Notes: generated from the letters alone by a model not told the origin. Numbered from the stretch's first letter, positions 1 to 11,965 are shown. The stretch: DNA of 64,000 nucleotides from Ditylenchus dipsaci (GCA_004194705.1 SADC01000030.1:124001-188000); one strand, 5' to 3'. Translations and numbers: made by a program.

Positions 1-202
1 CCAATAAAGTGGTACTCAGGTGTTAGTACCAAGGCACCGACTAGCTATGGTATTCAAGCCCCGTATCCAATTAGCAGATTTTCCTTTCACTCTCACTTTA
101 ACTTGCGCTCTCACTCTCAGTGTGTACCGAATATGAAAAAAATTCTTCTCAGTCTTACTTCACTCTCACTTCCAGTGAAAATTTTGCGAGGATTCAAATT
201 TT

Positions 203-553
203 TTAGTCTGAACCAACCAAACTAAGTGGTCGTCCACTTGGATCTAAAAAAATTCAATTTTTTACTTTTTCAGGTTCCAAAACCTGTTTTCTGGACTAAT
301 TCGATCATGCTGGAGATGGTTTGATGATGATAAAACGCCGTTTTGTAGGGTGTTTCTTGAGTTTTGGTAAAATTAAGTTTTGGCAAAATCAATCATCCTA
401 CAATACTAAAAATTACCATACAAAACCTTGTTTCACTATTATAAAACCATCTTCAGCATGCCCGAATTAGTCCAGAAAATAAGTTTTGAAACATGAAAAA
501 GTGAAAAAAATTTTGATCCAAGTGGACGACCACTTGGTTTAGTTGGTGCATGG
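203..553. mobile_element. Palindromic MITE, AAGTGG family, copy 1
   Basis: Two arms of about 160 bp fold onto each other. The outer ends carry AAGTGGTCGTCCACTTGG and the inner arms carry CTGTTTTCTGGACTAATTCG. A second full copy is at 6174-6476 and a third, diverged one at 49925-50190. Half copies lie near 47580-47640, 52980-53145 and 59440-59560. No ORF is present. The superfamily was not determined. Confidence 0.75.
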
Positions 554-1613
554 ATTATCCAGTAAAACTGGAGTTAGATCATAGAAAAACATTTAAAATT
601 TTAAAAATTCATTACAAGACAAAAATATCACTACCCAGGTACCGCTACACTACCTGAGTTCTCCAACCTGGGTACAATAAATCAACTGTGGCCGTGGGGA
701 TATTGCGGCGCGAGGATATTGTGCCCGTATTTGCTCTGGGATAAATTGTCGCGTACCCGAATTACCAGGTTACTGCAGCGTGGGTGACCGGTTGGGAAAT
801 TTTTAAAAGATGACATAGACGGTCTGTAAGTTATTAAATTAGGTGGAGTCATAAATACTGTCGGTCTTTTTAAATTAAATCTTTGCGGCATTGTGTTTTC
901 TATCACCTTTTCGACAATTTTCCAAAGTTGACCTGACATTTTGTGGCTGACAAACTTGGCTAAAATATTAGAAGTTCACTTTTAAAAACTTGTCAAAAAT
1001 ATTATAGAAAAAACACAATGCCGCAAAGATTCAATTTGAAAAAACCAACCGTATTTATTAGAGTATCGGTTTTGCCTTTTTGCGATGTTGCGCTGCGATG
1101 TTTTTCGGCCATCCGTGGTTGTGCTGCGATATGCGCTGTTTTAAACAATTTGCGTACGCTGTTGCGTCGCGATGTTTTTGGCCAAATTTGCTTCGTACGC
1201 TGCAATGCATCGCAGCGTCTGATTCTCTAGTATTTATGACACAACCTAATAGTTATTAATAAAACATATTTGCGTATAACACCCATGGCCGTAGCCAAGG
1301 GGGGGGGCTGAGGGGGCTATAGCCCCCCCCGTCAGGTTTTTCAAAAAAAATGTTAATTAAAAACACTATAAAACTCGAAAACGGTGTAGGGAAAATGACC
1401 TCTCAGGGGACTTTAGCCCCCCCCCCGTCAGATTTTCTGGCTACGCCTCTGATAACACCTGACCGCCCAAACTTTTACCTACATTGTCTGGATAGTCCAG
1501 GCATGACGGCCTGAAGTGCCAAAATTTTATTGGAATTTTCTTTTCAAAAACCATTTCAATCAAAAACCTTGGTTTTCTATTTCCGTTTTCATTTAAAACA
1601 AGAAATAACTTAC
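554..1613. repeat. Gene-free stretch with poly-C repeat fragments
   Basis: No coding exon is supported here. Two related runs at 1285-1335 and 1405-1450 have the form CCCCCCCGTCAGRTTTTYTGGC and match runs at 36525-36560, 47320-47440 and 55560-55660, so they are fragments of one dispersed repeat. The segment 840-1060 has two inverted copies of a short sequence around CCGCAAAGATT. Confidence 0.5.
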
Positions 1614-1830
1614 CAATATGGTGCTGGCACCACTCCATGCATTTCTGAAAACTAGCGGTGGTGAGGGCAGAGACAGGGAATATCAGATTGGGATCATCCA
1701 AGTCCAGGCCCATGTCTTCCGACATAGTTTTGAATGTTTTTGACTGACGCAGCCAATCCAGACGCACATTCACCACCTCGTTGTCCTTGGTCTTGCACTG
1801 GATCATTTGCTGTTCCTGCTGGTTTTCCAT
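1614..1830 (-). CDS. SKP1-like protein, first exon only (BTB/POZ fold)
   Basis: The exon encodes about 72 residues from the ATG at 1830. It aligns by eye with the N-terminal BTB/POZ half of SKP1: the IQCKTKDNE strand, the QSKTFKTMSEDMG helix, then the acidic DLDDP loop, PVSALT and CMEWCQHH. SKP1 is the adaptor that joins F-box proteins to cullin-1 in SCF ubiquitin ligases. A good donor (GTAAGT) follows at 1613. No exon encoding the C-terminal F-box-binding helices can be found downstream; a poly-C dispersed repeat begins near 1450. The gene is therefore either truncated by insertion or continues to the left of the window. Nematodes often have many SKP1-related copies, so this may be a diverged or dead paralogue. 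Family assignment is fairly sure, function is not. Confidence 0.7.
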
Positions 1831-2220
1831 TGTTGATTTACTTGGATGAGTGTGGAAAGCGTTAAAATTTAGAGCAAATATAATCTGGTTGATTTATAAA
1901 TAAATAAAACAGGGTTTTCAGTAAAGTCAAGATAACTAAAAAATCAGAAATGCGCAACAATTATGTTACGTATCGTTATCTGGCAATTTATATAACGATA
2001 AAAAATGCCGTATTTATTCTAATTACTCAATGTGGTAGTTATATTTCAAATTCCGAAAATTCCTATAATTGAGAGCCGATCTCGTGATTTTTGGGTGTTC
2101 AGAAAACAAAACGGGATTTGTAGAGCTTGTAGGAGTCTGCAAATGCAAAAAACAGCACATACGTTTGGTGCTTTTTGTGCCATTTTTAAAATTTGCGCTT
2201 TTTCTTAATTAAAATTTTTC

Positions 2221-2702
2221 TAGGGTTGAAATAAGACAGATTTGAATCTTTTCCGGGAATATTCCTGGTCCAAATCTTTTTTCCGGTACATATATCTTCA
2301 AATAACCAATTTATTTAACAAATCATAACAAATGAATCAAAATCGTTGAAAACACATCAAAATCTTCGTGAAAATCGAATATTATTACATACGGTGGTTA
2401 TATTTTTAGGGTATCTGTATAAACTTTCAGATTGGTTTACCTTAGTTTACCCAACGTGATTTTTGGTCAAATTTTTTTTATCAAAAAGTGTCGATCATCA
2501 CCTAAAAACATGTTTTAAGCATGAATGTTTTAAGCATCGGATGCTAAAACGTTGAAAAAAAATGATTTTGGGTCATGTACTGATTCTTTACTCCAGCTAA
2601 AATTTTTATTTCCAGGAAGATTCGGATTGATTTTTTAATTTCGGTCCGAATCTAAGATTCGGACCGGTGATGAACCGGGAATATTCCTATTACCCAACCC
2701 TA
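2221..2702. mobile_element. hAT-like foldback element with TAGGGTTG ends
   Basis: The left end TAGGGTTG at 2221 is matched by CAACCCTA ending at 2702. Both arms then carry GGGAATATTCC. Flanking octamers AATTTTTC (2213-2220) and ATTTTTTC (2703-2710) agree at 7 of 8 positions, as expected for an old 8 bp hAT target duplication. No ORF remains. The surrounding 1831-2975 has no other recognisable feature. Confidence 0.55.
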
Positions 2703-2975
2703 ATTTTTTCGTAGTTTGGAACACATTTTATCCCCCTCCCAACACGTGGTGGACTAGACTTGAAAATTTTACGGTTTCCGGTAGAAAAAACGACCGGCAA
2801 AATCGGTATCCTTAAAAAATATTTTGGACCTTGATTTCAAATTTTTAACTCAAAGCAGTTTAATCTTAAACAGTAGTGGACTAAATTCGCTAAGAATATC
2901 TTGAAATAGCTTCAAGCAAAATCAAACAAAAATCTAAATCCAGATCACATTTTAAAATCCTGAACTAATTTTCAG

Positions 2976-3606
2976 GTTGACCAACACAAGTTGGTGGATG
3001 GTGCCATTGTTCTGGATGCCAGTTGTACTATTCTTCACATCCATTGGACTCAATCTAAATTGCCAAAAATATGGTAATCCACAATTTTTTTCATCAAATC
3101 CTAAAAACCAAGTTTGCATTGCAGGGTTTTTGCAAGGCTCTATCTATACAGGTCTTTTGTTTGGTTTCGGGACTTTTGCTTGGACCCTGCTAGAATATGC
3201 TTTACACAGGGGTGTTTTTCACTGGAAGCCCGACCTGGACTCTTATAACCAGATCACCTTCCATTCCTGCTCCACGGCATCCACCACAAAACCCTATGGA
3301 CGGGGAGCGCCTGGTCTTTCCACCAGCTGCTGGAGTTATTTTGTGTCCATCTTCTATGTGCTGTACCGAGTACTCTTGCCCTGGCCTATTTTCTGCTGCT
3401 ATGCGAGCGGCAAACTGTTTGGCTATATTTGCTATGACATGACCCACTATTATTTGCACCATGGATCACCCGAGCCATCAAGCAACATGCACTTCAAAAA
3501 GGTCTACCACCACAATCACCACTTCAAAGATGTCGACATGGCCTTTGGCATTTCAACTGTGTTCTGGGATCATGTCTTCAATACTGTGGGCACTGGTCCT
3601 TTGTAA
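2976..3606 (+). CDS. Fatty acid 2-hydroxylase, C-terminal catalytic part, three 1-nt frame breaks
   Basis: The acceptor CAG at 2973-2975 opens the exon. The protein has the membrane and di-iron histidine pattern of FA2H/Scs7: HRGVFHW, FLLHGIHH, HYYLHHGSP, then VYHHNHHF near the end, with FGISTVFWDHVF as the terminal motif. FA2H adds a 2-hydroxyl to very long acyl chains of ceramides in the ER membrane. A 51 nt in-frame intron (3074-3124) is likely because it is bounded by GT and AG and its translation is foreign to the family. The open frame continues through 3260-3350 only in the wrong frame. The family sequence needs three successive single-base deletions: near 3264, at the CCC run near 3292-3294, and near 3345. 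Together they restore frame. Upstream exons with the cytochrome b5 domain are not visible. Family call sure; broken frame most likely an assembly fault. Confidence 0.85.
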
Positions 3607-4263
3607 ATTAGACTTTTGTAACACTTCCAGAATTGTAAAACCTTTTGTTTTGTAATGTAATGTTTTTTTAATATCGAGAAGTAACCAAAGCAAAATCTGG
3701 CAAAACGCTATTTAGTGAAAAAATGCCCTAATTTCAAATTTTCTTATTCCCGCTTTCAAGCCGTTCACTTCAGCTTTTTTAAAAAAAATTACGGGATATT
3801 AAAAACTCCTCGAATTTGATTAGAAAAACGTGTTTCGGACTTGAAATGGTTTCTAGTTTTCTAAAATCTGATTTTTAAAAATTTCATTTGATTTTTTTGA
3901 AAAGGTATATACTGAGCTTTTTTTGGTACATAAAGCGTCTTGAAAAATATTAATTTGCGCATTTTTTATACGAGGAATTGTTTGCTTAATTTTTGCCTTG
4001 TATTTGACTAGAAGTCTAGACTTTTGTCGAGCATGTGCTCAAACTTTTGTGGGAACATTTGAAAATCTGAACTTTATGACCTATGTCTACTTTTCGATTT
4101 CACGTCGAATGTGCAATAATAAAAAAAAAATTGCAAAAATCGGAGGCATCCACGGGTGACATTGAAGAAAATAGCCTTATTAGTAGGGTTGTCGACGTGG
4201 AGTTTGTCACTTTTAGACATTTTTTGAATTTTAATGAGCTATCAACTGGCTCGGTGTGATTTG
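3607..4263. other. FA2H 3' flank without genes
   Basis: AT-rich sequence with no coding exon, tRNA or clear repeat boundary that I can support. It presumably includes the FA2H 3' UTR. Confidence 0.4.
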
Positions 4264-5465
4264 TAGAGACGAAGACAGGACAGGATCCTGTCCTGGTCCT
4301 GGTCCGTCCTGTTCGAAATTTATTAATAAAACAAAATCCTAGTCCTGGTCAAATTAAAAATCCTGGTCCTGGTATTTTGGCCAATCCTGATCGTCGAATT
4401 TGGTAAATATAAATGGTATTTTTTCGAAACGTCATCTTGAAACTTGAAAAAAAGTGATCAGATCGAGGGGATAACCTCATATTCGTGTTTCTCCCCGATT
4501 TCATGTGAAAGCCGGCTGTTTTTTTGATTCTGAGAAAAACAATATTTTTTGATCCACAGGGGGTATCATGGTTTTTTAATCAAAATTTGAAAAATTTGAA
4601 TTGGCGCCTTTTGAATTTTAAAGGGATTAAGGGCTGTATAGGGAGGGAAAGGGAATAAAAGGGGCCACTAATGACTCAGGGCCCACTAACAAGAAGATGT
4701 TGAACATAGTTTTGAATACTGGGGCCTACCGCATAAATAAACTTTGGTATGCATGCTTTTTCATGCATCCAGAGTCACTTTCGAGTGATTTGTGTCTAAG
4801 GTATGTGGGTGTGCGCATCTCAACTCCAAGCCCCCTGAAGGGGGCGCAGGGGCTTGGAGTTGAGATGCGCACACCCACATACCTTAGACATGATTCCGAG
4901 AAGTACTCTTGACCATAAAATGCATGTAGAGTCTCTTTTTGCCACGGCCCAGTTGAAAAACATGGTGAGGCAGTCGAAGAATACAGATATTTAAATTTCT
5001 AATGTTCTGCCATAAAAGATGCCCCTTTTATTTCTGTCCCTCCCAATACAGCCCTTATTCCCTTTAAAATTCAAAAGGCGCCAATTTAAATTTTTCAAAT
5101 TTTGACTAAAAACCATGATACCCCCTGTGGTTCGAAAAAATTTTTTTCTCAGAATCAAAAAAACAGCCGGCTTTCACATGAAATCGGGGTCGAGAAACAC
5201 GAATATGAGGTATATCTTCGATCTGATCACTCCGCATAGGGGATTCTATACTGCAACCGTAATGAATGTAGAAAAGTGTCAATAAAAATTTTGCTGGCTG
5301 TTTAAACCGGATTTCTGGAATTTAACGAAAATCCTGGTTTTTGGACCAGGATCCCGACCAGGATCCTGGTTTTTAGAATTTCTAATCCTGGTCCTGATCC
5401 TGGTCTTGGACAGACCATAAAATCCTGTCCTGAAATCCGTGACGGGTCCCGTTTCTTCATCTCTA
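4264..5465. mobile_element. hAT-like foldback with TCCTGGTCC arrays and a nested palindrome
   Basis: Ends are TAGAGACGAAGA and, inverted, TAGAGATGAAGA. The flanking octamer GTGATTTG occurs exactly at 4256-4263 and 5466-5473, an 8 bp target duplication. The outer arms (4270-4390 and 5320-5460) are tandem TCCTGGTCC-like units. Between them lies a second palindrome of about 790 bp (4440-5230) with a GC-rich core at 4825-4885. That inner palindrome recurs at 48310-49200 and 53180-53840 and in pieces at 10210-10400, 52420-52575, 59205-59430 and 63370-63445. Confidence 0.7.
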
Positions 5466-5597
5466 GTGATTTGTGAAAGTGATAGAACAATTGGTGTTAA
5501 AAAACAAAAGTAAGTTTCATAAATATATTTTCCTTAATTTTTATCTAAACACATCGAGCCAGTTGAAAGCTCGTCGGGAAATAGACACTAAAGTTGG

Positions 5598-7070
5598 CCC
5601 GGAATTCCGGTTCCGGGCCAAATATCAATTCCGAGCCCAACTCTATCATAATTTTGCTCTTGCTCGGCTGATTTTGAACGCTTATTTTCAACTTTTGAAC
5701 GAATTTTCCGTGTTAAATATCAATATATACAAAAAATCGGTAAAACGTCGACTCGCTACAATTGCGACTCGCTACTGCGACTCGCTACAATTGCGACTCG
5801 CTACTGCGACTCGCTACAATTGCGACTCGCTACTGCGACTCGCTACAATTGCGACTCGCTACTGTGACTCGCTACAATTGCGACTCGCTACTGCGACTCG
5901 CTACAACAGAAATGGGTTTGATTTTTTTCTGTATAATCTTTTTATTAATATATATTTCTTCAAAGGTTTTCTTGTTTGAAATGTCCTAAGTTCATACATA
6001 AATCATGAGGTACCTATCTGGTTCACGAAGCTGAAAATAAAATTGAGTCAGATTAAAAACAAATCGTCTTATCATACGTGAAATAGTGTAGTGAATTGGG
6101 TCTGATAAGACCAAAACTTCGAGTACACCACCCTAGCCCAAAATCAGGGGTAGGTACCCTGGTCCAGATGGATATCCAAACCAAGTGGTCATCCACTTGG
6201 AGCAAAAAAATTTCACTTTTTGGGTTCCAAAAACTATTTTCTGGACTAATTCGGGTATGCTGAAGATGGTTTGATTATAGTAAAATAGGGTTTTGTATGG
6301 TATTTTTTGAGTATTGGAAAATAATTGATTTTACCAAAACTCAAAAAATACTTTACAACTGGTATTTTACCACTATCAACCATCTTCAGCATGCCCGAAT
6401 CAGTCCAGAAAACAGTTTTTGGAAGCCGAAAAAGTGAAAAAATTTTGATCTAAGTGGATGACCACTTGGTTTGGTTGAATATTCCCTAAATAGGACCTAA
6501 TCAAAATCGCTGTAACTACACTTTCAAGTAACAAATTTAGGCTTAGCCCTCAGGCTTGGGGTAGGATAGAGTACGGAAGTTAGACTAATAAATAGTCTAT
6601 GCAGTTTTTCTAGGGTCTGGGACATATATTTGGCTACTCTTTACCAGTTTTAAAAGGAAAAATTTATGGGGGGGGAGGGGGGAAGGAGGTGTTCGCTACT
6701 AGGGTCGAAAAATCCCTTCGGAAAAAATGATTTGCCTAGTGGGAATCAAACCTTTTCTGTTGTAGCGAGTCGCAGTAGCGAGTCGCAATTGTAGCGAGTC
6801 ACAGTAGCGAGTCGCAATTGTAGCGAGTCGCAGTAGCGAGTCACAATTTGTAGCGAGTCGCGGGCTGTTCAAAAAATCATGTAAACAGACAGCGATTTTT
6901 TCGAAACTTCTTTTTCTTCTTTTCTTTTTTGGTTTCGGCCAAAATTGAAATTCCGGTTCCGGTTTCTACAAAAATCAAATTCTGGTTCCGGTGCGGGTTT
7001 TCACGAATCTAAAATTCCGGTTCCAGTCCAAATATCGATTCCGAGGCAACTCTACTAGACACGTAGGTAT
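5598..7070. repeat. Outer inverted arms of CCGGAATTCCGG units around 5740-6870
   Basis: Arms at 5598-5650 and 6930-7070 carry repeated ATTCCGGTTCCGG units in opposite orientation and enclose the next element. Flanks TAGACACTA and TAGACACGT share 7 of 9 bases, suggesting an older target duplication. I see no coding sequence. Confidence 0.5.
5740..6870. mobile_element. MULE-like foldback with ACTCGCTAC tandem-repeat arms
   Basis: The left arm (5752-5905) is about nine units of GCGACTCGCTACAATT and shorter variants. The right arm (6760-6862) carries the reverse complement. Flanks AAAAAATCG (5731-5739) and AAAAAATCA (6871-6879) match at 8 of 9, the duplication size of Mutator-type elements. The inside holds a copy of the AAGTGG MITE at 6174-6476 and no intact ORF. 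Confidence 0.7.
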
Positions 7071-7550
7071 TCGCTGCAGGAAATCATTAATTTACTGCTG
7101 GAAATCACTATTTCGGAGTGTGATTTCAATTTTAGCCATTGTTGAACCTTCACATTTCATGTAGTTCTTCCCTGAAATTTCTTAGAAACTCTGCGTAGTT
7201 CACTCATGATTATACTCATTCATCTAATTAATGATTTTTTCTTTTTTTGTTGAAGTTGGCCAAATCATTTTGATTGTAGCATTTTGTGATACTCTCCCTA
7301 CTTTCTCTGTATCCGCCCTTGACACCATAAAATACTGATGAATCACCGTTTTGAAGTTTTCAGCATTTGGTCTGAACATTTTTTATTATAATTATCGCAA
7401 TAATGTTTAAAATATTTAGTTTTGTTGATTTTGATAAATAAAGTTTTTCTTTTGCACATATTTGATAATATTTCCGAGGTTTTTTGAGCCTTAATAAATA
7501 TGGTGTATTTGTGTGTTTATTGCCCAAGTCATTTATGTATCATTGATTTT
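7071..7550. other. NOP10 upstream region
   Basis: AT-rich sequence without a recognisable exon or repeat. It ends at the TTTTCAG acceptor at 7547-7553 that precedes NOP10 and must hold any promoter for it. Confidence 0.35.
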
Positions 7551-7594
7551 CAGCATCTGGTCTAAGAAAGCTTACGAAGAAAAGATTTAGTCCA

Positions 7595-8008
7595 ATGTAT
7601 CTCAAATACTACCTGAACAGTGCCGGCAAAAGGGTCTACACTCTAAAGGTTAGTTTTTGATCGTAGGATTCGTGTTTTTAGCTTAAATATTTTTCGGTTC
7701 CGTAGGGCTGCTGTACAATTGTTGCCTTAATTTTAGTGTGTGGTTTCTTATTAATGAATGCGTAGGAACCAGCAAAAAAATTTAAAAAGTATCAATACTT
7801 CAGTTTCAGCATCCAATAGTTTTCAGATTAAGTCAAAACATTTTTTGGTTTTCAGAAGACGGATCCTGAAGACCACAACACTCTGTCAGCTCATCCAGCT
7901 CGCTTTTCGCCCGAAGACAAGTTCTCCAAATATCGTATCATTATCAAGAAGCGCTTTGGATTGTTGCCTACTCAGCAGCGGCTATCAAATACTGAAAAAA
8001 TAATCTAG
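7595..8008 (+). CDS. nola-3: H/ACA snoRNP subunit NOP10
   Basis: Two exons, 7595-7648 and 7856-8008, give a 68-residue protein. It starts [18 protein letters not shown] and continues with [18 protein letters not shown] and [12 protein letters not shown]. This is the complete NOP10 family, usually 60-65 residues; the tail is a few residues longer here. NOP10 binds the NHP2-dyskerin-GAR1 core of H/ACA particles, which pseudouridylate rRNA and snRNA in the nucleolus. The phase-0 intron uses GTTAGT and TTTTCAG. The segment [17 protein letters not shown] agrees closely with the C. elegans protein as I remember it, a main reason for calling the genome nematode. An acceptor at 7551-7553 lies 41 nt before the ATG, consistent with a trans-splice site. 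Confidence 0.95.
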
Positions 8009-9127
8009 TTCTGCATTGGTTGTCTGCATGTGAGATCTCACTTAGGTCAATGCTTGTTACGTTGTTGTTGTTGCTGCGGTTGAATGGATAAATTTGAGTG
8101 TTGCTTGTTGTTGAATTTCAAGTTTTGATGAAATAAATTAGTTTGGAAAACGGTGTGCTTTGTGACTTTGCACATTGCTGTTGATCTTCTTGTACTCATT
8201 CCAAAGGTGCTGTCTCTTGAGCTCGGAAAAATAGCTTCATTTCATGTCATTTTTGAGGCGTTCTTGATAAATTATCCTGGGCAGCTAATGGGTGCGCGGT
8301 GTCTCCTCCTGGTCGTCGTGCCCCAAAAATTATTTTAAAGCACCATGGTGTATCTTTGAATGTTCCGGTCAAAATTTGAATTTTTCCTAGTTTGAAATAC
8401 GAATTGAGTTGTCACAGGATATGGGTTCACCGGTCTTGAAAAACTGCTTTAGTCTCTCCTCTTAATTTTTGTGCTATTAACCAGTATGTGTGAACTAAAC
8501 TTATGGCTGTACATAATAATAGGACACTTTTCGTGGTTTGCGCTGGGTGCAAGACCGGCTAGCGTATATAGCATATTTGTAGTTCGCGATCATCTTTTAG
8601 TCCGTTCTAATCTATTAGCCTAATGATATCCTAATGCTCGGCACAAACCAAAAATGAACAATAGGACAAAGACATTTTCTGCAAAATTTGAAAAACCACT
8701 AGATTTTTCACCATAGTTACCGGGCCTTGTTATAGTGCGTTGTGACTTTTGATTCTGGAATATTATAGCAGTTTTAGAATGGTTTTCAAAAATCAAGCGG
8801 CCAAGAATCACTTAATTCTGGTAATTGCATTAGTGTCTGAAGATAACCCCGAGTCTCTTTTTGCTTTATCTGTGCAGTTTAAAATAGGCAGGACAGTCTT
8901 TCAAAAAATTATGTATTTATTTATTATATTTATTTATAAATTTATATTTATATTTACCAAAAATTTTGTGAAAAATTCTCGTGGTGATACATGTAGACTC
9001 TTGCATTTCAAAATTCGAAATAGATCAATTATTTTGTCGTAGAATGGATAGCATCTTCAGATTCTACCATGATTATTAATTGCTCTATACAAAGAAATTT
9101 TCAGAACATCCGGGTGCTACTTGGACT

Positions 9128-9661
9128 ATGTATTACTTCGAGCTTCGTCGGGTTCTTCGGCGAAAAATTCGCAGCTTCCAGCAGTCTCCAACTGGCAAGA
9201 ACCTCACTCAGGTACTTTTTCTCGGATATGTAAAACTACAGCCAGGTCTCGATTTAGTCTAGAACCTATGAGTTTTTGTTTTATGAACTCAATATACCGA
9301 GACTTGACTGAGCATTGTTGATCTGCTTGCATTCTTGCAGACTTAGTTAAAATCAGTTAATACTGCGTAATAATGCTCAACTTTTCAGCTTCCAAAATTA
9401 AAGCTTGCAGTTATATCCTTCGGCTTCTTCTCCGCTTGGCACTTCATGGGTCAGCAAATCACAGAATACAAGAATGCAGATTCCATACAGAAAGCAGCCG
9501 AGGCGGCGGCAATAAAAGATGCAAGGCAGGAAGAGTTAGAAGAACGGCATGAGCAAGAGAAGAAGCGTCGCCGAGCTGTTGCCGAAGCCAATAGGGACCA
9601 AATCACTAGCCGACCAATGATCTCTGTGGCCAAAACTCAATACCCCTTGGACTGTGATTAA
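9128..9661 (+). CDS. Small single-pass membrane protein with charged coiled-coil tail, unrecognised
   Basis: Two exons, 9128-9211 and 9389-9661, join in phase 0 to give about 118 residues. The N-terminus is short and basic (FELRRVLRRKIR). A hydrophobic stretch, LAVISFGFFSAWHFM, follows directly after the intron. Then comes a long Ala/Glu/Lys/Arg helix (AAEAAAIKDARQEELEERHEQ) ending in KKRRRAVAEANRDQ. That layout resembles small inner-mitochondrial-membrane assembly factors, but I cannot match it to a named family. The start was chosen because an acceptor TTTTCAG ends at 9105, 22 nt before this ATG, as in other genes here. The region 8009-9100 between NOP10 and this gene shows nothing else. 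Confidence 0.6.
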
Positions 9662-9745
9662 GAATATGAGAAACTTGGCTTCTAGGTTATGCAAGTGTGT
9701 AAAACTGTCATGTAGTTTATGGAATGCGCTCAATCGTTGTTTCTA

Positions 9746-10641
9746 GGGACACGGACGTTTCGTCTTCAGGACGTTTAGTCCTCGGGCCGTTTCGTCTTCG
9801 GCCGTTTCGTCCTCAGCCTCGTCCTTGTCTAAATATAACCAAAACTTGATTTTTCGCGTAAGAAAACGACAAAAGTCCACTTAAACAAGTACCCAGATAC
9901 CCTGAAAGATGGGATTTGAACATAGTTTCTGTTAACTGGAGCGTACCGCATAAATAAACTGAGGAACGCATACAATTTATATGAACCACCTGCGACTCGC
10001 TACAAATTGTGAATTGCTACAGTTTTTTCGAATTGGCGCGTTTTGGTGCTCAGTCTGGGACACACGTTTGAGCCCGTACTAACGTGTGCTGGCCTACCCT
10101 TGCCTAAGCCTAAGGCTTAAGTTTAAAAAAAGTTAAAAGAACATGCAAAAACAGTCAAAGAATGAAATTATAAAACTCGAAATTGTAGTGAGTCACAATT
10201 TGTAGCGAGTCGCAATTTTACCTTTTTCATGCATCCAGAGTCACTTTCGAGTGATTTGTGTCTAAGGTATGTGAGTGAGAGAAATATCTCAACCCCAAGC
10301 CATCAGCCCCCCCCCTCCGAAGGGGACTAGATGGGTTAGAGATGCGCGCACTCACTTACCTTAGACATGATTCCGAGCAAGACTCTCGATCATAAAAGGC
10401 ATATAGAGTCTCTTTTGCCCAGCCTCAGCGACCAAAACGGGGTAGAAAAGCCGTTAGTAGAGGATTTAACTACTTATCTACTCCATAAAATGCATTTAGG
10501 TGAAAAAAATTCACGTAAAAGTGTTTGAGCGTGAGTTTTTTTGGGGGCGGAACCACTATTTTAGTTAACGTAAGATAATGAAAACTGAGGACGAAACGGC
10601 CTCGAGGACGAAACGTCCTGAGGACGAAACGTCGCGTACCC
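9746..10641. mobile_element. MULE-like foldback with GGACGAAACG tandem arms
   Basis: The ends GGGACACGGACGTTTCG and, inverted, GGGTACGCGACGTTTCG are flanked by exact 9 bp copies of TTGTTTCTA (9737-9745 and 10642-10650). The arms at 9746-9830 and 10575-10641 are runs of GACGTTTCGTCCTCAG units. The right terminus is close to the left end of the MULE at 57297 (GGGTACACGAC). The inside holds a copy of the GC-rich palindrome family (10210-10400) and no coding sequence. Confidence 0.8.
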
Positions 10642-10650
10642 TTGTTTCTA

Positions 10651-11209
10651 GTTATATAAAATGTTCGAAATTTTCCTTATCTTTAATCATTTTGGCACAG
10701 CAACGAAGCATGAGTTTTCGCTTTCCTGGAGCGGGTGCACATAGAAAAGCGAATATTTTTAACTCTCAGGTTCGACTCACAGTGGGTGCACATCCTTTTT
10801 TATCTTCTTTAATTTACAAATTAAGTGTCAAAACGATCCTCACTGATGCTATTCTTGGTTATCCATTGAAAATATGGGCATGATTTCATGAAATCTGGAG
10901 TTAATGAACAGGCTAAGACTTGCTAAATTAACGAAAATCGATAATTATGGGGGGTTTCTTATATTGGTTCGAATGATATTTTCTGACTTTTTTTTCTGGA
11001 AGTCACACGTTCTATGTACCAAAATGTAGCCGAGACTCTAGGCTTCATTTGAGCTATCACATAAAGAAAAAAAATATTCAGTTAGAGCTAGAATTTAAGA
11101 AAACACTCAACGATGTCGAATTCCATGCCATCTTACTCAGTCTGTTATTTGCATGTATTCCAAAATTGAGGTAGTTGGTGACAGCAAAGCAGTGTTGGAA
11201 ATGATCATG
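10651..11209. other. Gene-free AT-rich stretch
   Basis: No exon with splice support and no bounded repeat was found. Confidence 0.3.
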
Positions 11210-11385
11210 ATCAGTGTTGTTCCAGCGCCGGCATCGGCGCCAGCGCCGGCGCCGACCCTTTCTGAAAAAAGGCCCCAGCGCCGAGCGCCTCCCTTAAAAA
11301 ATTTTGGCTCCGGCGCCAGCGCCGACCTCTTTTGAAAAAATGCCCCAGCGCCGCGCCAGCGCCGGCGCTCACGGGCGCTAGTAAT
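11210..11385. repeat. GCGCCGGCGCC-rich array, left arm
   Basis: Overlapping units of GGCGCCAGCGCCGGCGCCGA make an island of about 70 percent GC in AT-rich DNA. A related array in mostly inverted order lies at 13440-13565, so the two may be the arms of a large foldback enclosing 11385-13440. Protein reading through it is low complexity and not credible. Confidence 0.6.
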
Positions 11386-11965
11386 AATAGTTTTTTGTTG
11401 TCTTTATTGATCAGCAGCATACCGTTTATTATTCCTCTATTGATTTCCCATGGTGAGAGAATATTAAAATACAGAGTGTCTCGAGAAATCCGCAATTTTT
11501 AAAATGGATATAACTTTTTTTCTTAATCGAATTTCCTATTTCTGTTTTCGCCAATTGTTTTCTCTTGACAGGCAATTTCGTTAAGTGTACAATGTCAAAA
11601 AACGATCTTTGCTCGGTCCCTTCTGTGGTTCTGGTCTTGGTCTGTGGGTGGCCCCTAGATGTCTAAAACCAGAAGCACAGGGACGACCAAGCGAAAATAT
11701 TTTGACATTATACATTTAACGAAATCGCCCATCAAGAGAAAAAGATTGGTGAAAACCGAAATTCAATATAGAAATGAAGTTATCGCCATTTCAAATCCTG
11801 CGGATTTCTTGAAACACCCTGTATTTTCCCTATGCTGAGAAATAAGTATATATGAGGTGTAGTTATTAGAGAGTGGGAGTCCATGAAAGGAATGAGGTAA
11901 TCCATATTAGTTTTGTGAAAAACTGTGTAAATTAGTTTTTCAAGAATAGCATATGATAACCTGAT

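Noticed and set aside
2976..3606. Calling FA2H a true pseudogene
   Set aside because: Three one-base losses together restore frame and no other decay is seen; assembly error is the simpler reading.
5752..5905. Regularly spaced short repeats that could suggest a CRISPR array
   Set aside because: Units abut without unique spacers, have an inverted partner array at 6760-6862 and sit in a eukaryotic genome; they are transposon arms.
11220..11385. CpG-island promoter
   Set aside because: The GC-rich sequence is a tandem array with an inverted relative at 13440-13565 and no gene start nearby.
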